Assembly (NCBI GenBank): GCA_963775505.1
Contig: CAVZIL010000008.1
Location: 496,001-560,000, forward strand
Origin: JAIBJN01 sp963775505
GTDB lineage: Bacteria; Actinomycetota; Thermoleophilia; Gaiellales; Gaiellaceae
Direction: 5' to 3'
Length of the DNA stretch: 64,000 bases
The translations under genes were made by a program, and so were the position numbers. The notes under the pieces were generated by a model. The model ran no database searches and had not been told where the DNA came from. It worked only from the letters and a program-made list of their open reading frames with translations. Every line of letters begins with the position of its first letter. Position 1 is the first letter of the stretch. Shown one piece after another: positions 26,502 to 34,377 of the stretch.

Positions 26502-28070
26502 ATGAAAGGCGCCGTGGCCGCAGGCCACCCGCTCACTGCCGAAGCGGGAGCGCGGATCCTCGCGGAGGGCGGGAACGCCGTGGACGCCTGCATCGCGGCC
26601 GCGTTCGTCTCCTGGGTGGCCGAGAGCCCGCTGACCGGTCCCGGCGGGGGAGGCTTCATGCTCGTCCACCGGGCCAGGGACCAGGTCGACAGCCTGCTCG
26701 ACTTCTTCGCCGCGGTCCCCGGGAAGGGGCTGCCTGTGAGCGAGCGGGGCGAGATGCAGACGGTGGACGTGGCCTTCGACGAGCACACGACCCAGGTCTT
26801 CCACATCGGCCCGGCCGCCGTCGCCGTGCCCGGGGTCCCCGCCGGGCTCGCGACGGCCCATCGCCGATATGCGACCCTCCCCTGGGCCGAGCTCCTGGCG
26901 CCGGCCGTCGAGCTCGCCCGCGCCGGGGTTCCCCTGAACTCCGGCCAGGCGTTCTTCCACGAGATCCTCGACGTCATCCTTCGCAGCGAGCCCGAGGGCA
27001 GGCGGATCTACGGGGGCGACTGCCCCCTCGGGGAGGGGGAGCGCGTCGTCATGGCCGACCTGGCGGAAACGCTCGAGTGGCTGGCCGCCGAGGGCGCGGC
27101 CGTCTTCTACCGCGGCGAGCTGGCGCGGCGCATGAGCGAGGCCGTGCGGGGGCGGGGAGGGGCGGTCACGGAGGCCGATCTGGCCGCCTACCGCGTGATC
27201 CGGCGGCGTCCCGTCCGCGCCGCCTTCCGCGACGCAGAGTTCGTCTCCAACCCCCCGCCCTCGTCAGGAGGCCTGCTCATCGCGTTCGTGCTCCGCGTGC
27301 TCGACCGGCTGGGGCCGAGCACCCCCGCGGGGAGCCCCGAGGGGATCGCCTTCGTTGCCGAGGCGATGCGCGAGGCTGCCCGGCTGCGGGGCCCCGGCTT
27401 CGTCGGCGACCTCTACCGCGGGGGCGCCGCCCGGCGCATCCTGTCGGACGAGCGCGTGGGAGCGGCGGCGACCGCCGCCCGCGCCCACGCGCGAGAAGCG
27501 GCCCTCGAGCCTAGCGGCGTCCCTTCGACCACCCACATCAGCGTCGTCGATGCGAACGGGAACGCCGCCTCCCTCTCGGCCTCGACCGGCTGCGGCTCGG
27601 GCGTCATCGTCCCGGGCACGGGCGTGCAGATGAACAACATGCTCGGCGAGCCCGATTTGAACCCGCCCGGCGCGGTCTCCCGCTCCGGGGCGAGGCTGAC
27701 CAGCATGATGGCTCCGTCTCTCCTGCTCGAGGGAGGGCGGCCTCGGCTCGTCGTCGGCAGCGCGGGCTCGATCCGCCTGCGCGCGGCCATCGTCCAGATC
27801 GTGCTCAGGGTGGTCGACGACGGGCTCAGCGCCGAGGAGGCCATCGAGGCGCCGCGCGTCCACCTGGACGACAGCGTGCTCCAGCTCGAGGGCGGCATCC
27901 CGGCCCGGGTCGCCGCGGCGCTCGAGGACGCTGGGTACGCCGTCAACCGCTGGGCGGAGCGCAACCTCTACTTCGGCGGCGCGTCGGCCGTCGCCCTCCT
28001 TCCCGACGGGACGCTCGAGGCAGCGGGCGACTCACGTCGGGGCGGCGCCGGCGTCGTGGTGGGCGCGTGA
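26502..28070 (+). CDS. ggt: Gamma-glutamyltransferase
   Basis: 522 aa Ntn-hydrolase. GGNAVDACIAAAFVSWVAE and GPGGGGFMLVH open the large subunit; the autoprocessing and nucleophile Thr is in STTHISVVDANGNAASLSAS (about residue 343). GSGVIVPGTGVQMNNMLGEPD and GSAGSIRLRAAIVQIVLRVVDDG follow in the small subunit. It transfers or hydrolyses the gamma-glutamyl group of glutathione or related compounds. No signal peptide is seen, so it may act in the cytoplasm. Leaderless: TACCCT (26490-26495) is 7 nt before the ATG. Confidence 0.93.
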   Translation: MKGAVAAGHPLTAEAGARILAEGGNAVDACIAAAFVSWVAESPLTGPGGGGFMLVHRARDQVDSLLDFFAAVPGKGLPVSERGEMQTVDVAFDEHTTQVFHIGPAAVAVPGVPAGLATAHRRYATLPWAELLAPAVELARAGVPLNSGQAFFHEILDVILRSEPEGRRIYGGDCPLGEGERVVMADLAETLEWLAAEGAAVFYRGELARRMSEAVRGRGGAVTEADLAAYRVIRRRPVRAAFRDAEFVSNPPPSSGGLLIAFVLRVLDRLGPSTPAGSPEGIAFVAEAMREAARLRGPGFVGDLYRGGAARRILSDERVGAAATAARAHAREAALEPSGVPSTTHISVVDANGNAASLSASTGCGSGVIVPGTGVQMNNMLGEPDLNPPGAVSRSGARLTSMMAPSLLLEGGRPRLVVGSAGSIRLRAAIVQIVLRVVDDGLSAEEAIEAPRVHLDDSVLQLEGGIPARVAAALEDAGYAVNRWAERNLYFGGASAVALLPDGTLEAAGDSRRGGAGVVVGA

Positions 28071-28570
28071 CCGTTCAGGTGCGCCGGGCGGCTCCGGGCG
28101 ACGCCTCCGAGCTAGTCGACCTGGCCCGGGCCGTCGGCAGCGAGCCGGAGGGCTGGCTGATCACGGACGGCCAATGGCGCTCACCGGCCGAGGAGCGGCG
28201 TTATCTTCGCAGCATTCGGCGGCATGCGTACGCCGTCGTCTTCGTGGCCGAGACCGCCGACGGGATCGTGGGTCGCATCTCGCTCGCGCGGGACGCGCAC
28301 CCGGCGAGCCAGCATGTCGCCGACCTGGGCCTGATGGTCGCGGCGCCATATCGCCGGCAGGGGATCGGGCGGGCGCTGATGGAGGCCGCCGAGGCCTGGG
28401 GACGCGAGGTCGGCGTGCGCAAGCTCGAGCTGCACGTCTTCCCGTACAACGAGGCGGCGATAGCGCTCTACGAGTCCATGGGCTACGAGCGCGAGGGCTA
28501 CCGCCGTGACCACTACCGCCGCTCCGAGGGCTTCGTCGACGCCATCCTCATGGCGAAGGTGCTCCGGTGA
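28067..28570 (+). CDS. GNAT-family N-acetyltransferase
   Basis: 167 aa. It has the acetyl-CoA binding segment LGLMVAAPYRRQGIGRALMEAAEAWGR, then LELHVFPYNEAAIALYESMGYEREGYRRDHY, typical of RimI/RimJ-like acetyltransferases. The substrate is unknown. The GTG overlaps the ggt stop (GTGA), and the next gene overlaps this one the same way, so the three are one translational unit. Confidence 0.92.
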   Translation: MTVQVRRAAPGDASELVDLARAVGSEPEGWLITDGQWRSPAEERRYLRSIRRHAYAVVFVAETADGIVGRISLARDAHPASQHVADLGLMVAAPYRRQGIGRALMEAAEAWGREVGVRKLELHVFPYNEAAIALYESMGYEREGYRRDHYRRSEGFVDAILMAKVLR

Positions 28571-28935
28571 CCGATCCGCTCGATCCCAGGCGCGGCTCCG
28601 TCCTCTTCGAGGAGGAGCAGCTCGCCGAGGAGGAGGAGCTCTGGAGCGACGACTCCGGCGAGGACTACTCCGGCTGGTTCTGCGTCCGCACGGATCCGTT
28701 TCCCTGCCCGGCGCCGGGGTGCAGCTTCGTGGCCGAGTTCATGACCGCTGTCCATCTCGTTCTCGTCTGGCAGGAGCGAGACGACCCCAACCTCCTCTGG
28801 CACGCCCAGCGGGCGAAGGAGGTCGGCCGCAACCCGCGCATCGTCCCGTATGAGGCCTCGTTCGGCCCCAGCGCCTCGTACTACGCGTGGGAGGCGTCGG
28901 GCCGCCCGGTCCACGGCGTTCGCCGCCCGGCGTGA
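28567..28935 (+). CDS. Small protein with a C-x4-C zinc-site-like motif
   Basis: 122 aa. The N-terminus is acidic (FEEEQLAEEEELWSDD). The centre has GWFCVRTDPFPCPAPGCSFVAEFMTAVHLVLVW, where CPAPGC and the later His could form a C2H-type metal site. The remainder is mixed charge, ending SASYYAWEASGRPVHGVRR. I recognise no family. Its GTG overlaps the acetyltransferase stop (GTGA). Confidence 0.7.
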   Translation: MTDPLDPRRGSVLFEEEQLAEEEELWSDDSGEDYSGWFCVRTDPFPCPAPGCSFVAEFMTAVHLVLVWQERDDPNLLWHAQRAKEVGRNPRIVPYEASFGPSASYYAWEASGRPVHGVRRPA

Positions 28936-28939
28936 GGTC

Positions 28940-29551
28940 CTAGAGCGGCTCGACGCGCCCGTTGCCGCCGGCGCGGTGGCGGATCTCCGTCTCGCGCTCG
29001 ACTGCCTCCGCCGCCTGGTTCAGCATCGGCGCGAGGCGCAGTACCCGCTCGCGCTCGGATCGGAGCTCGAGGAGGCCCTGCTTGATCTCGGTGCCGAAGT
29101 CGACCCGCGAGGCGATCTGGTAGGCGATCGAGTCGGCGTCGAGGTCGAGCTCGTCGAGCTCTGCCTCGGCCGCGGCGACGACGCGTGCGTAGGCGGCGAG
29201 GCATTCCTCGACCTCGTCCTCGCTCGGCGTGTCGGGCTGGTCGGGAACGGTCTCGATCTCGCCTGTGTGGAACGACCGGCCCTCCGTCAGGCCGATCAGC
29301 TGAAAGCGTTCGTGGGCCTCGACGACGACGTTCAGGCGGCCATCCGAAAAGCGGTCGATCACCTCGATCACCGCGCAGCGCACACCGACGTCGCGCATGC
29401 CCTCGCCGTCCTCGAGCACGAGGCCGAACTCGTTGCCGAAGTCGAGGCACTCGGCGATCAGCTCCCGGTAACGCGGCTCGAAGATGTGCAGCGGCGCCTG
29501 CTCGCCGGGCACGAGCACGAGGTCGAGGGGGAAGAGCGCGATCTCGTCCAT
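28940..29551 (-). CDS. Stand-alone LON substrate-binding domain protein
   Basis: 203 aa, starting MDEIALFPLDLVLVPGEQAPLHIFEPRYREL, the hallmark of the Lon N-terminal domain. It has no ATPase or protease domain. A C-terminal helical bundle (EVEECLAAYARVVAAAEAEL) follows. Such proteins are widespread and resemble the substrate-recognition part of cereblon/Lon; the role is unknown. It faces hisC across only 24 nt, with the two -10 boxes back to back. A TAACCT box gives a 2-nt leader. Confidence 0.92.
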   Translation of the reverse strand: MDEIALFPLDLVLVPGEQAPLHIFEPRYRELIAECLDFGNEFGLVLEDGEGMRDVGVRCAVIEVIDRFSDGRLNVVVEAHERFQLIGLTEGRSFHTGEIETVPDQPDTPSEDEVEECLAAYARVVAAAEAELDELDLDADSIAYQIASRVDFGTEIKQGLLELRSERERVLRLAPMLNQAAEAVERETEIRHRAGGNGRVEPL

Positions 29552-29559
29552 GGGGCAAC

Positions 29560-29569
29560 AGGTTAAGGT
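29560..29569. promoter_or_regulatory. Back-to-back -10 boxes for hisC (+) and the LON-domain gene (-)
   Basis: AGGTTAAGGT holds TAAGGT on the plus strand (29564-29569, 7 nt before the hisC GTG at 29576) and TAACCT on the minus strand (29565-29560, 9 nt before the ATG at 29551). The two boxes share TA at 29564-29565. Both genes would be leaderless or nearly so, and the -35 regions lie inside the opposite gene. Confidence 0.6.
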
Positions 29570-29575
29570 TTCCGC

Positions 29576-30679
29576 GTGGCCCGTGACCTAACCAGGCCCG
29601 CGCTCGCGGAGCTCGTGCCGTACGAGCCGGGAAAGCCGGTCGAGGAGGTGCAGCGGGAGCTCGGCCTCGCGCGCGTGGTGAAGCTCGCCTCGAACGAGGG
29701 CCAGTACGGGCCCTTCCCGTCGGCGCTGGCGGCGCTCGAGCGCGGGGCTCCCGAGCTGAACCGCTACCCCGACGGAGGCGCCTGGCGCCTCGTCCAGGCG
29801 CTTGCGGAGAAACACGGTGTCGAGCCCTCGAGCGTTGCCGTCGCGGCGGGCGCCGACGCGATCATCGCCTACCTCTGTCTCGGCACGCTCGACCCCGGAG
29901 ACGAGGTCGTGTTCGGCTGGCCTTCCTTCGCCAGCTACCCGCTCGCGGCGATGAAGATGGGTGCCACGCCGGTCCGCGTGCCCCTCTCCGACCACGCCTA
30001 CGACGTGGAGCAAATCCTGGGCGCAGTCACCGAGCGGACGAAGATCGTCTTCCTCTGCAACCCGAACAACCCCACGGGGACGATGATCCCGCGTGCCGCG
30101 GTGGACCACTACTTCGAACACGTTCCAGACCACGTCCTCACCGTGCTCGACGAGGCGTACTTCGAGTACGTCGACGAGCCCAATTACCCGGACGGGATCG
30201 AGGAGCACGTGAAAGCGGGCCGCGACGTCCTCGTGCTGCGCACCTTCTCGAAGATCTACGGGCTGGCAGGGCTGCGCGTCGGCTACGGCGTGGGGCCGAA
30301 GGAGGTCGTCGACTCCGTGAAGAGGGTGCGCAACGCCTTCGACATCACGCAGCCGGCACAGGACGCCGCGGTCGCGAGCCTCGAAGACGCGGAGGAGCTC
30401 GCGCGCCGCCGTGCCTTCAACGCCGAGGCTCGGGCCCACCTCGTGGAGCTTTCCGCCGCCCTCGGGCTCGGCCTCGCTCCGTGCCCGGTGGCCAACTTCG
30501 TCTTTGCAGAGGTGGGGGAGGACGCGCGCCCGGTGTTCGAAGCGCTCCTGCGCGAGGGCGTGATCGTCCGCCCGCTCGCTCCCTTCGGCGCGCCCGGCGG
30601 GATCCGCGTGACCGTGGGGACGAAGGACGAGCACGCGTTCTTCGCGCAGGCCTTCGGGCGCGTTCAGGCGCTTGCCTAG
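29576..30679 (+). CDS. hisC: Histidinol-phosphate aminotransferase
   Basis: 367 aa class I/II aminotransferase. It has KLASNEGQYGPFPSALAAL (family LASNENPxGP), AAGADAIIAYLC, FLCNPNNPTGTMI, LDEAYFEYVD, and the PLP lysine in RTFSKIYGLAGLRVGYG. It converts imidazole-acetol phosphate and glutamate to histidinol phosphate; an aromatic aminotransferase role is possible, as no other his genes are near. Transcription is leaderless. MeaB begins before its stop codon. Confidence 0.92.
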   Translation: MARDLTRPALAELVPYEPGKPVEEVQRELGLARVVKLASNEGQYGPFPSALAALERGAPELNRYPDGGAWRLVQALAEKHGVEPSSVAVAAGADAIIAYLCLGTLDPGDEVVFGWPSFASYPLAAMKMGATPVRVPLSDHAYDVEQILGAVTERTKIVFLCNPNNPTGTMIPRAAVDHYFEHVPDHVLTVLDEAYFEYVDEPNYPDGIEEHVKAGRDVLVLRTFSKIYGLAGLRVGYGVGPKEVVDSVKRVRNAFDITQPAQDAAVASLEDAEELARRRAFNAEARAHLVELSAALGLGLAPCPVANFVFAEVGEDARPVFEALLREGVIVRPLAPFGAPGGIRVTVGTKDEHAFFAQAFGRVQALA

Positions 30680-31664
30680 GAGTTGGACTCTCGAAGAGCT
30701 CGTCACGGGCGTCCGCGAAGGCGACCGGCGCGCCCTCGCCCGCGCGATCACCCTCGTCGAGAACGGCGACCCGCTCGCGTACGACCTCATCAGGGAGCTC
30801 TATCCCGAGACCGGCCGGGCGTACGCGATCGGCATCACCGGACCGCCCGGCGTCGGCAAGTCCAGCCTGATCAGCGCGCTCGTCCGCCTCGTGCGCGAGG
30901 AGGGAGCGAGCGTCGGCGTCGTCTCGGTCGACCCCTCGAGCCCGTTTACAAAGGGCGCCCTCCTCGGCGACCGCATCCGCCTGGCCGACCACTTCCTCGA
31001 TCCCGAGGTCTTCATCCGCTCCATGGGGACGCGCGGTCACCTCGGCGGGCTCGCGGAGGCGACGCTTCAGGCCGCGCTCGTCCTGGACGCGGCCGGCAAG
31101 GAGCTCCTCTTCCTCGAGACGGTCGGCGCCGGCCAGAGCGAGGTCGAGGTGATCGGCATCGCCGACACCGTCCTCCTCGTGCTCATGCCCGGCTCCGGCG
31201 ACTCGATCCAGGCGCTGAAGGCCGGTATCATGGAAATCCCAGACGTCATCGCCGTGAACAAGCGCGACCATCCGGCGGCGAAGACGATGGTGAACGAGGT
31301 GCGCTCCGTCCTCGCGCTCGACACGGAGCGCGACTGGAAGCCGCCCATCGTCCTCACCGAGGCGGTGACCGGCGAGGGCGTCCCCGAGCTCTGGGAGGGG
31401 ATCGCAGCGCACCGTGCCCACCTCGAGGAGAGCGGGACGCTCGCCGAGCGCCGGGCGGCCAACCTGGCCGGCGAGGTCTTCGCGGTGGCGAGCGCGCGGG
31501 CCAAGTCGCGGCTCGAGGCGGCTGTGGCCGAGGACGAGGAGCTGCGGCGCGTGCTCGCCGAGGTCCAGCGCCGCGAGCTCGATCCGCTCACGGCGGTACG
31601 TGAGATCATGGAGCGGGTATTCCAGCTTCGTGATGGCGACGGCGACGGCCCCGACACTCGCTGA
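30672..31664 (+). CDS. meaB: MeaB/ArgK-type GTPase chaperone of methylmalonyl-CoA mutase
   Basis: About 330 aa. Walker A GITGPPGVGKSSLIS near residue 56, SVDPSSPFTKGALLGDRIRLADH, FIRSMGTRGHLGGLAEAT, ETVGAGQSEVEV (switch) and VNKRDHPAA (base recognition, NKxD). MeaB protects and reloads the B12 cofactor of methylmalonyl-CoA mutase. The mutase is not in the window, but a cobalamin adenosyltransferase is, at 62168. The TTG at 30672 overlaps the end of hisC, so the exact start is uncertain. Confidence 0.92.
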   Translation: MPRSWTLEELVTGVREGDRRALARAITLVENGDPLAYDLIRELYPETGRAYAIGITGPPGVGKSSLISALVRLVREEGASVGVVSVDPSSPFTKGALLGDRIRLADHFLDPEVFIRSMGTRGHLGGLAEATLQAALVLDAAGKELLFLETVGAGQSEVEVIGIADTVLLVLMPGSGDSIQALKAGIMEIPDVIAVNKRDHPAAKTMVNEVRSVLALDTERDWKPPIVLTEAVTGEGVPELWEGIAAHRAHLEESGTLAERRAANLAGEVFAVASARAKSRLEAAVAEDEELRRVLAEVQRRELDPLTAVREIMERVFQLRDGDGDGPDTR

Positions 31665-32829
31665 GATCCAGGAGGCGCGGCAGCGGCTCCAGGGAGTCGC
31701 GCGCGAGACGCCCGTCATCTCCTCGGAGACGCTCGGGCGCCTCTCCGGGCGTCCGGTCTGGCTCAAGGCGGAGAACCTCCAGCGCACCGGCTCCTTCAAG
31801 ATCCGCGGCGCCTACAACCGGATCTCGCTGCTGACCGACGCCGAGCGCGCCGCCGGCGTCGTCACCGCGAGCGCCGGCAACCACGGACAGGCTGTCGCCT
31901 GGGCCGCGCGCGAGGCCGGAGTGCGTGCGACCGTCTTCATGCCGGAGGACGCGCCGACCGCGAAGATCGAGGCGACCAAGAGCTACGGCGCCGAGGTCGT
32001 CCTCGTCGGCGTCGGCTTCGACGAGGCGGCGGCGGCCGCGCAGGAGCGCGGCGCGGCGGGGGAGACGTACGTTCACGCCTTCGAGGACCCGCTCGTCCTC
32101 GCCGGCCAGGGAACGCTCGGGCTCGAGCTGGCGGAGCAGCTCGCCCCAGAGGTCCAGACCCTCGTCGTTCCCATCGGCGGCGGCGGGCTCGCGGCCGGCA
32201 TCGCTCTCGCCGTCAAGGAGCTGCGCCCGGAGATCGGGATCGTCGGCGTCCAGCCGGCGGCCTGCGCTCCCTTCGCCGGCCTCGCGCCCACGGGGAGCAC
32301 CATCGCCGACGGCATCGCCGTGAAGCACCCCGGGGAGCTGACCCGGAGTCTCCTGGACGGGCGGCTCGACGGCGTCGTCACCGTGACCGACGCCGAGATC
32401 GCCGGCGCGATCCTCCTCGTCAGCGAGCGCTGCAAGCTCACGGTCGAAGGCGCCGGGGCGGCCTCGGTCGCCGCGCTGCTGGCCGGGAAGCTCGAGGGCT
32501 CGGGAGCAGCGTGCGCGCTCCTCTCCGGCGGGAACATCGACGCGAGCATGCTCATCGAGATCCTGCGCCACGGCCTCACCCGCGCGGGCCGCTACCTCGT
32601 CGTGCGCACGCGCGTCGACGACCGCCCGGGGAACCTCGCCGATCTGCTGGCGGTCGTCGCCGAGGAGCGCGCGAACGTCCTCGGCGTCGACCACCACCGC
32701 GAGGGCATGGACCTTCCGGTCACGGGCACGGAGATCGAGCTCACCCTCGCGATGCGCGACGAGGCCCACTGCGAGGAGCTCCTGGCGAAGCTCGCCGGAC
32801 AGGGCTACGCAACCGAGCGGCTGCGCTAG
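31633..32829 (+). CDS. ilvA: Threonine ammonia-lyase (biosynthetic/catabolic, ACT domain)
   Basis: 398 aa. PLP lysine in TGSFKIRGAYNRI (about residue 55), TASAGNHGQAVAWAA, VPIGGGGLAAGIALAVKE, and a C-terminal ACT-like domain (RYLVVRTRVDDRPGNLADLLAVVAEERANVLGVDHHR). It deaminates threonine to 2-oxobutyrate, giving isoleucine or, by oxidation, propionyl-CoA, which fits MeaB next door. The ATG at 31633 is preceded by an in-frame GTG at 31630; both lie inside the 3' end of meaB. Confidence 0.92.
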   Translation: MATATAPTLAEIQEARQRLQGVARETPVISSETLGRLSGRPVWLKAENLQRTGSFKIRGAYNRISLLTDAERAAGVVTASAGNHGQAVAWAAREAGVRATVFMPEDAPTAKIEATKSYGAEVVLVGVGFDEAAAAAQERGAAGETYVHAFEDPLVLAGQGTLGLELAEQLAPEVQTLVVPIGGGGLAAGIALAVKELRPEIGIVGVQPAACAPFAGLAPTGSTIADGIAVKHPGELTRSLLDGRLDGVVTVTDAEIAGAILLVSERCKLTVEGAGAASVAALLAGKLEGSGAACALLSGGNIDASMLIEILRHGLTRAGRYLVVRTRVDDRPGNLADLLAVVAEERANVLGVDHHREGMDLPVTGTEIELTLAMRDEAHCEELLAKLAGQGYATERLR

Positions 32830-32902
32830 GGGCCGGCATCCGCGCAGAGCAGAGGGAAGTCGATGTGACCCAGAACCTCCTCCTGGGAGTGGTCCACCAC
32901 CG

Positions 32903-33331
32903 CTAGTCGTCGAGCTCGAGCCGCTCGTGGGCGATCTCGAGCGTCTCGATCGCGATCTCGTTCTTCGAGGCGTCGAGCTCGGACAGCTCCCACTTCACGG
33001 GCCACGCCTCCCGCAGGGTCCAGCGCCGCACCGGTTGGCCGGAGTCGTCGAGGAGCGCGATCAGGACCGTGCGGCGCTGAATGGTGCCGTCGCGCACCGT
33101 CTGCCACCAGTCCCACAGGTCGCGCGAGGTCGTGAGGCCGCGCCGGAGGGTCACGTTCGGGTAGCGGATCCGCCCCGGAAGCTTGATCGAGTGGGGGCCG
33201 CCGAGCTCCCGATACTCGATCACCTCCGCCTCGGCCGCCAGCCCGCTGACCGACCTGAAGGCCGCCGCGGCGACGCCGTCGATCTCGACGAGGAAGCTGA
33301 AGTTCTTGAAGGGATCCCTGCGCGGCGGCAT
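32903..33331 (-). CDS. T4 gp19-family tail-tube protein of a contractile injection system
   Basis: 142 aa, a close match to the gp19 (PF06841) tail-tube family: FKNFSFLVEIDGV, FRSVSGLAAEAEVIEYRELGG, KLPGRIRYPNVTLRRGLT, LWDWWQTVRDG, WTLREAWPVKWELSELDASKNEIAIETLEIAHE. Members form the inner tube of phage tails and extracellular contractile injection systems. No sheath, baseplate, spike or AAA ATPase gene is nearby, so it is an orphan here. It starts 1 nt after the stop of the upstream 121-aa gene; the two form an operon. Confidence 0.92.
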   Translation of the reverse strand: MPPRRDPFKNFSFLVEIDGVAAAAFRSVSGLAAEAEVIEYRELGGPHSIKLPGRIRYPNVTLRRGLTTSRDLWDWWQTVRDGTIQRRTVLIALLDDSGQPVRRWTLREAWPVKWELSELDASKNEIAIETLEIAHERLELDD

Positions 33332-33332
33332 C

Positions 33333-33698
33333 TCAGTCTCCTCTCGGGTAGGCGAGCTCGCGGTAGATCTCGAGGTCGTGGGTCATCGTGCTCTTGTAGG
33401 CCTTCTTCTCCGGGTCGGCGTAGGCGACGCGGGCGGTGATCGTGTTCGAGCGCGCCCGCGCGAACCAGGACGCGGCGGAGTCGAGCAGCGTCCTGATCTC
33501 CTTCCCCGGTGCGAGGAAGGGGATGTTGCGGAAGAGCGGGAGCGCGGCCACATCCCTCGTCCCGCCCAGCCCGACGAGCTTGCGGTTGAAAGTCGTCTGG
33601 ACGTTCAGCGCCGGCCGGTCGCCGATGTTCTGGACGGAGAGGAAGAAGAGCCCGTCCTCGAAGACAACGTCCACGATCACCTCCGGCCGGCCGCTCAT
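33333..33698 (-). CDS. Small protein upstream of the tail-tube gene, unknown function
   Basis: 121 aa. It looks like a small beta-sandwich: VIVDVVFEDGLFFLSVQNIGDRPALNVQTTFNRKLVGLGG, FLAPGKEIRTLLDSAASWF, and NTITARVAYADPEKKAYKSTMTHDLEIYREL. The pattern suggests an immunoglobulin-like fold similar to COG1470/CARDB-type domains (inference). It starts at an ATG 7 nt after TAGGCT, so it is leaderless and is the first gene of a two-gene unit with the tail-tube gene. I know of no assigned function. Confidence 0.75.
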   Translation of the reverse strand: MSGRPEVIVDVVFEDGLFFLSVQNIGDRPALNVQTTFNRKLVGLGGTRDVAALPLFRNIPFLAPGKEIRTLLDSAASWFARARSNTITARVAYADPEKKAYKSTMTHDLEIYRELAYPRGD

Positions 33699-33708
33699 CG
33701 CGCGCAGC

Positions 33709-34377
33709 CTACTCCCCGACAAGCTCGCACAGGCGCTCCGCGTAAAGCGGCGCGGTCGGCTCGTCCTCGTGGCGGAAGAAGGCGTACACGTCCACTCCGG
33801 ACGCAACCTGGGGCCGGACCCGGCCGGCGAGCACGGCCAGCGCCTCCTCGTCGTACGGCGGCTCCCGGAGGCGGAGGTAGCGGAACAGGGCCGCGCCCTC
33901 CCAGGCCCCGGCCCGCGCGACGCCGCGCTCGTCGAGCTGCGCGGTCACCTCCGGGTCATCCCAGGAGTCGTGCCGGAAGTCGAGGGCGACCGGCACCTCC
34001 GCGTCGAGCGAATCCAGGAGCAGCCGCAGGAACCCGTCGTCGCGCGCCTGCGGCACCTTGAAGCGGAGCGGGCCGAGCTGGTCGCCCATGCGCCGCGCCA
34101 TGCGGCAGAACTCGGCCACCCCCTCGACGCGGCCAAACGAGGTCAGCCGCCGGCTCGCCGTCACGGCGAAGCGAAACCCGTCCGGCACCTGCGCGGCCCA
34201 GCGGTCGAACTGATCCTCGGGCGGGACGCGGTAGAAGGTGTTGTTGAGCTCGACCGCGTTCACGCGCTCGGCGTAGAGGCGCAGGAAGTCCTCGTTGCGC
34301 GCGTCGGCCGGGTAGAAGCCGGCCTTCCAGGACGGGTAGGAGAAGCCGGAGGCGCCCGCGTAGAGCCGGCCGGTCAC
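33709..34377 (-). CDS. DUF72 family protein (YecE-like)
   Basis: 222 aa TIM-barrel protein: LYAGASGFSYPSWKAGFYP, FLRLYAERVNAVELNNTFYRVP, FRFAVTASRRLTSF, LRFKVPQA and VALDFRHDSW. These are the DUF72 signatures. The activity is unknown. Its ATG lies within the end of the winged-helix gene, suggesting cotranscription. Confidence 0.92.
   Translation of the reverse strand: MTGRLYAGASGFSYPSWKAGFYPADARNEDFLRLYAERVNAVELNNTFYRVPPEDQFDRWAAQVPDGFRFAVTASRRLTSFGRVEGVAEFCRMARRMGDQLGPLRFKVPQARDDGFLRLLLDSLDAEVPVALDFRHDSWDDPEVTAQLDERGVARAGAWEGAALFRYLRLREPPYDEEALAVLAGRVRPQVASGVDVYAFFRHEDEPTAPLYAERLCELVGE

Noticed and set aside
32903..33698. Prophage
   Set aside because: Apart from the tail-tube gene there is no integrase, terminase, portal, capsid or attachment-site repeat nearby.
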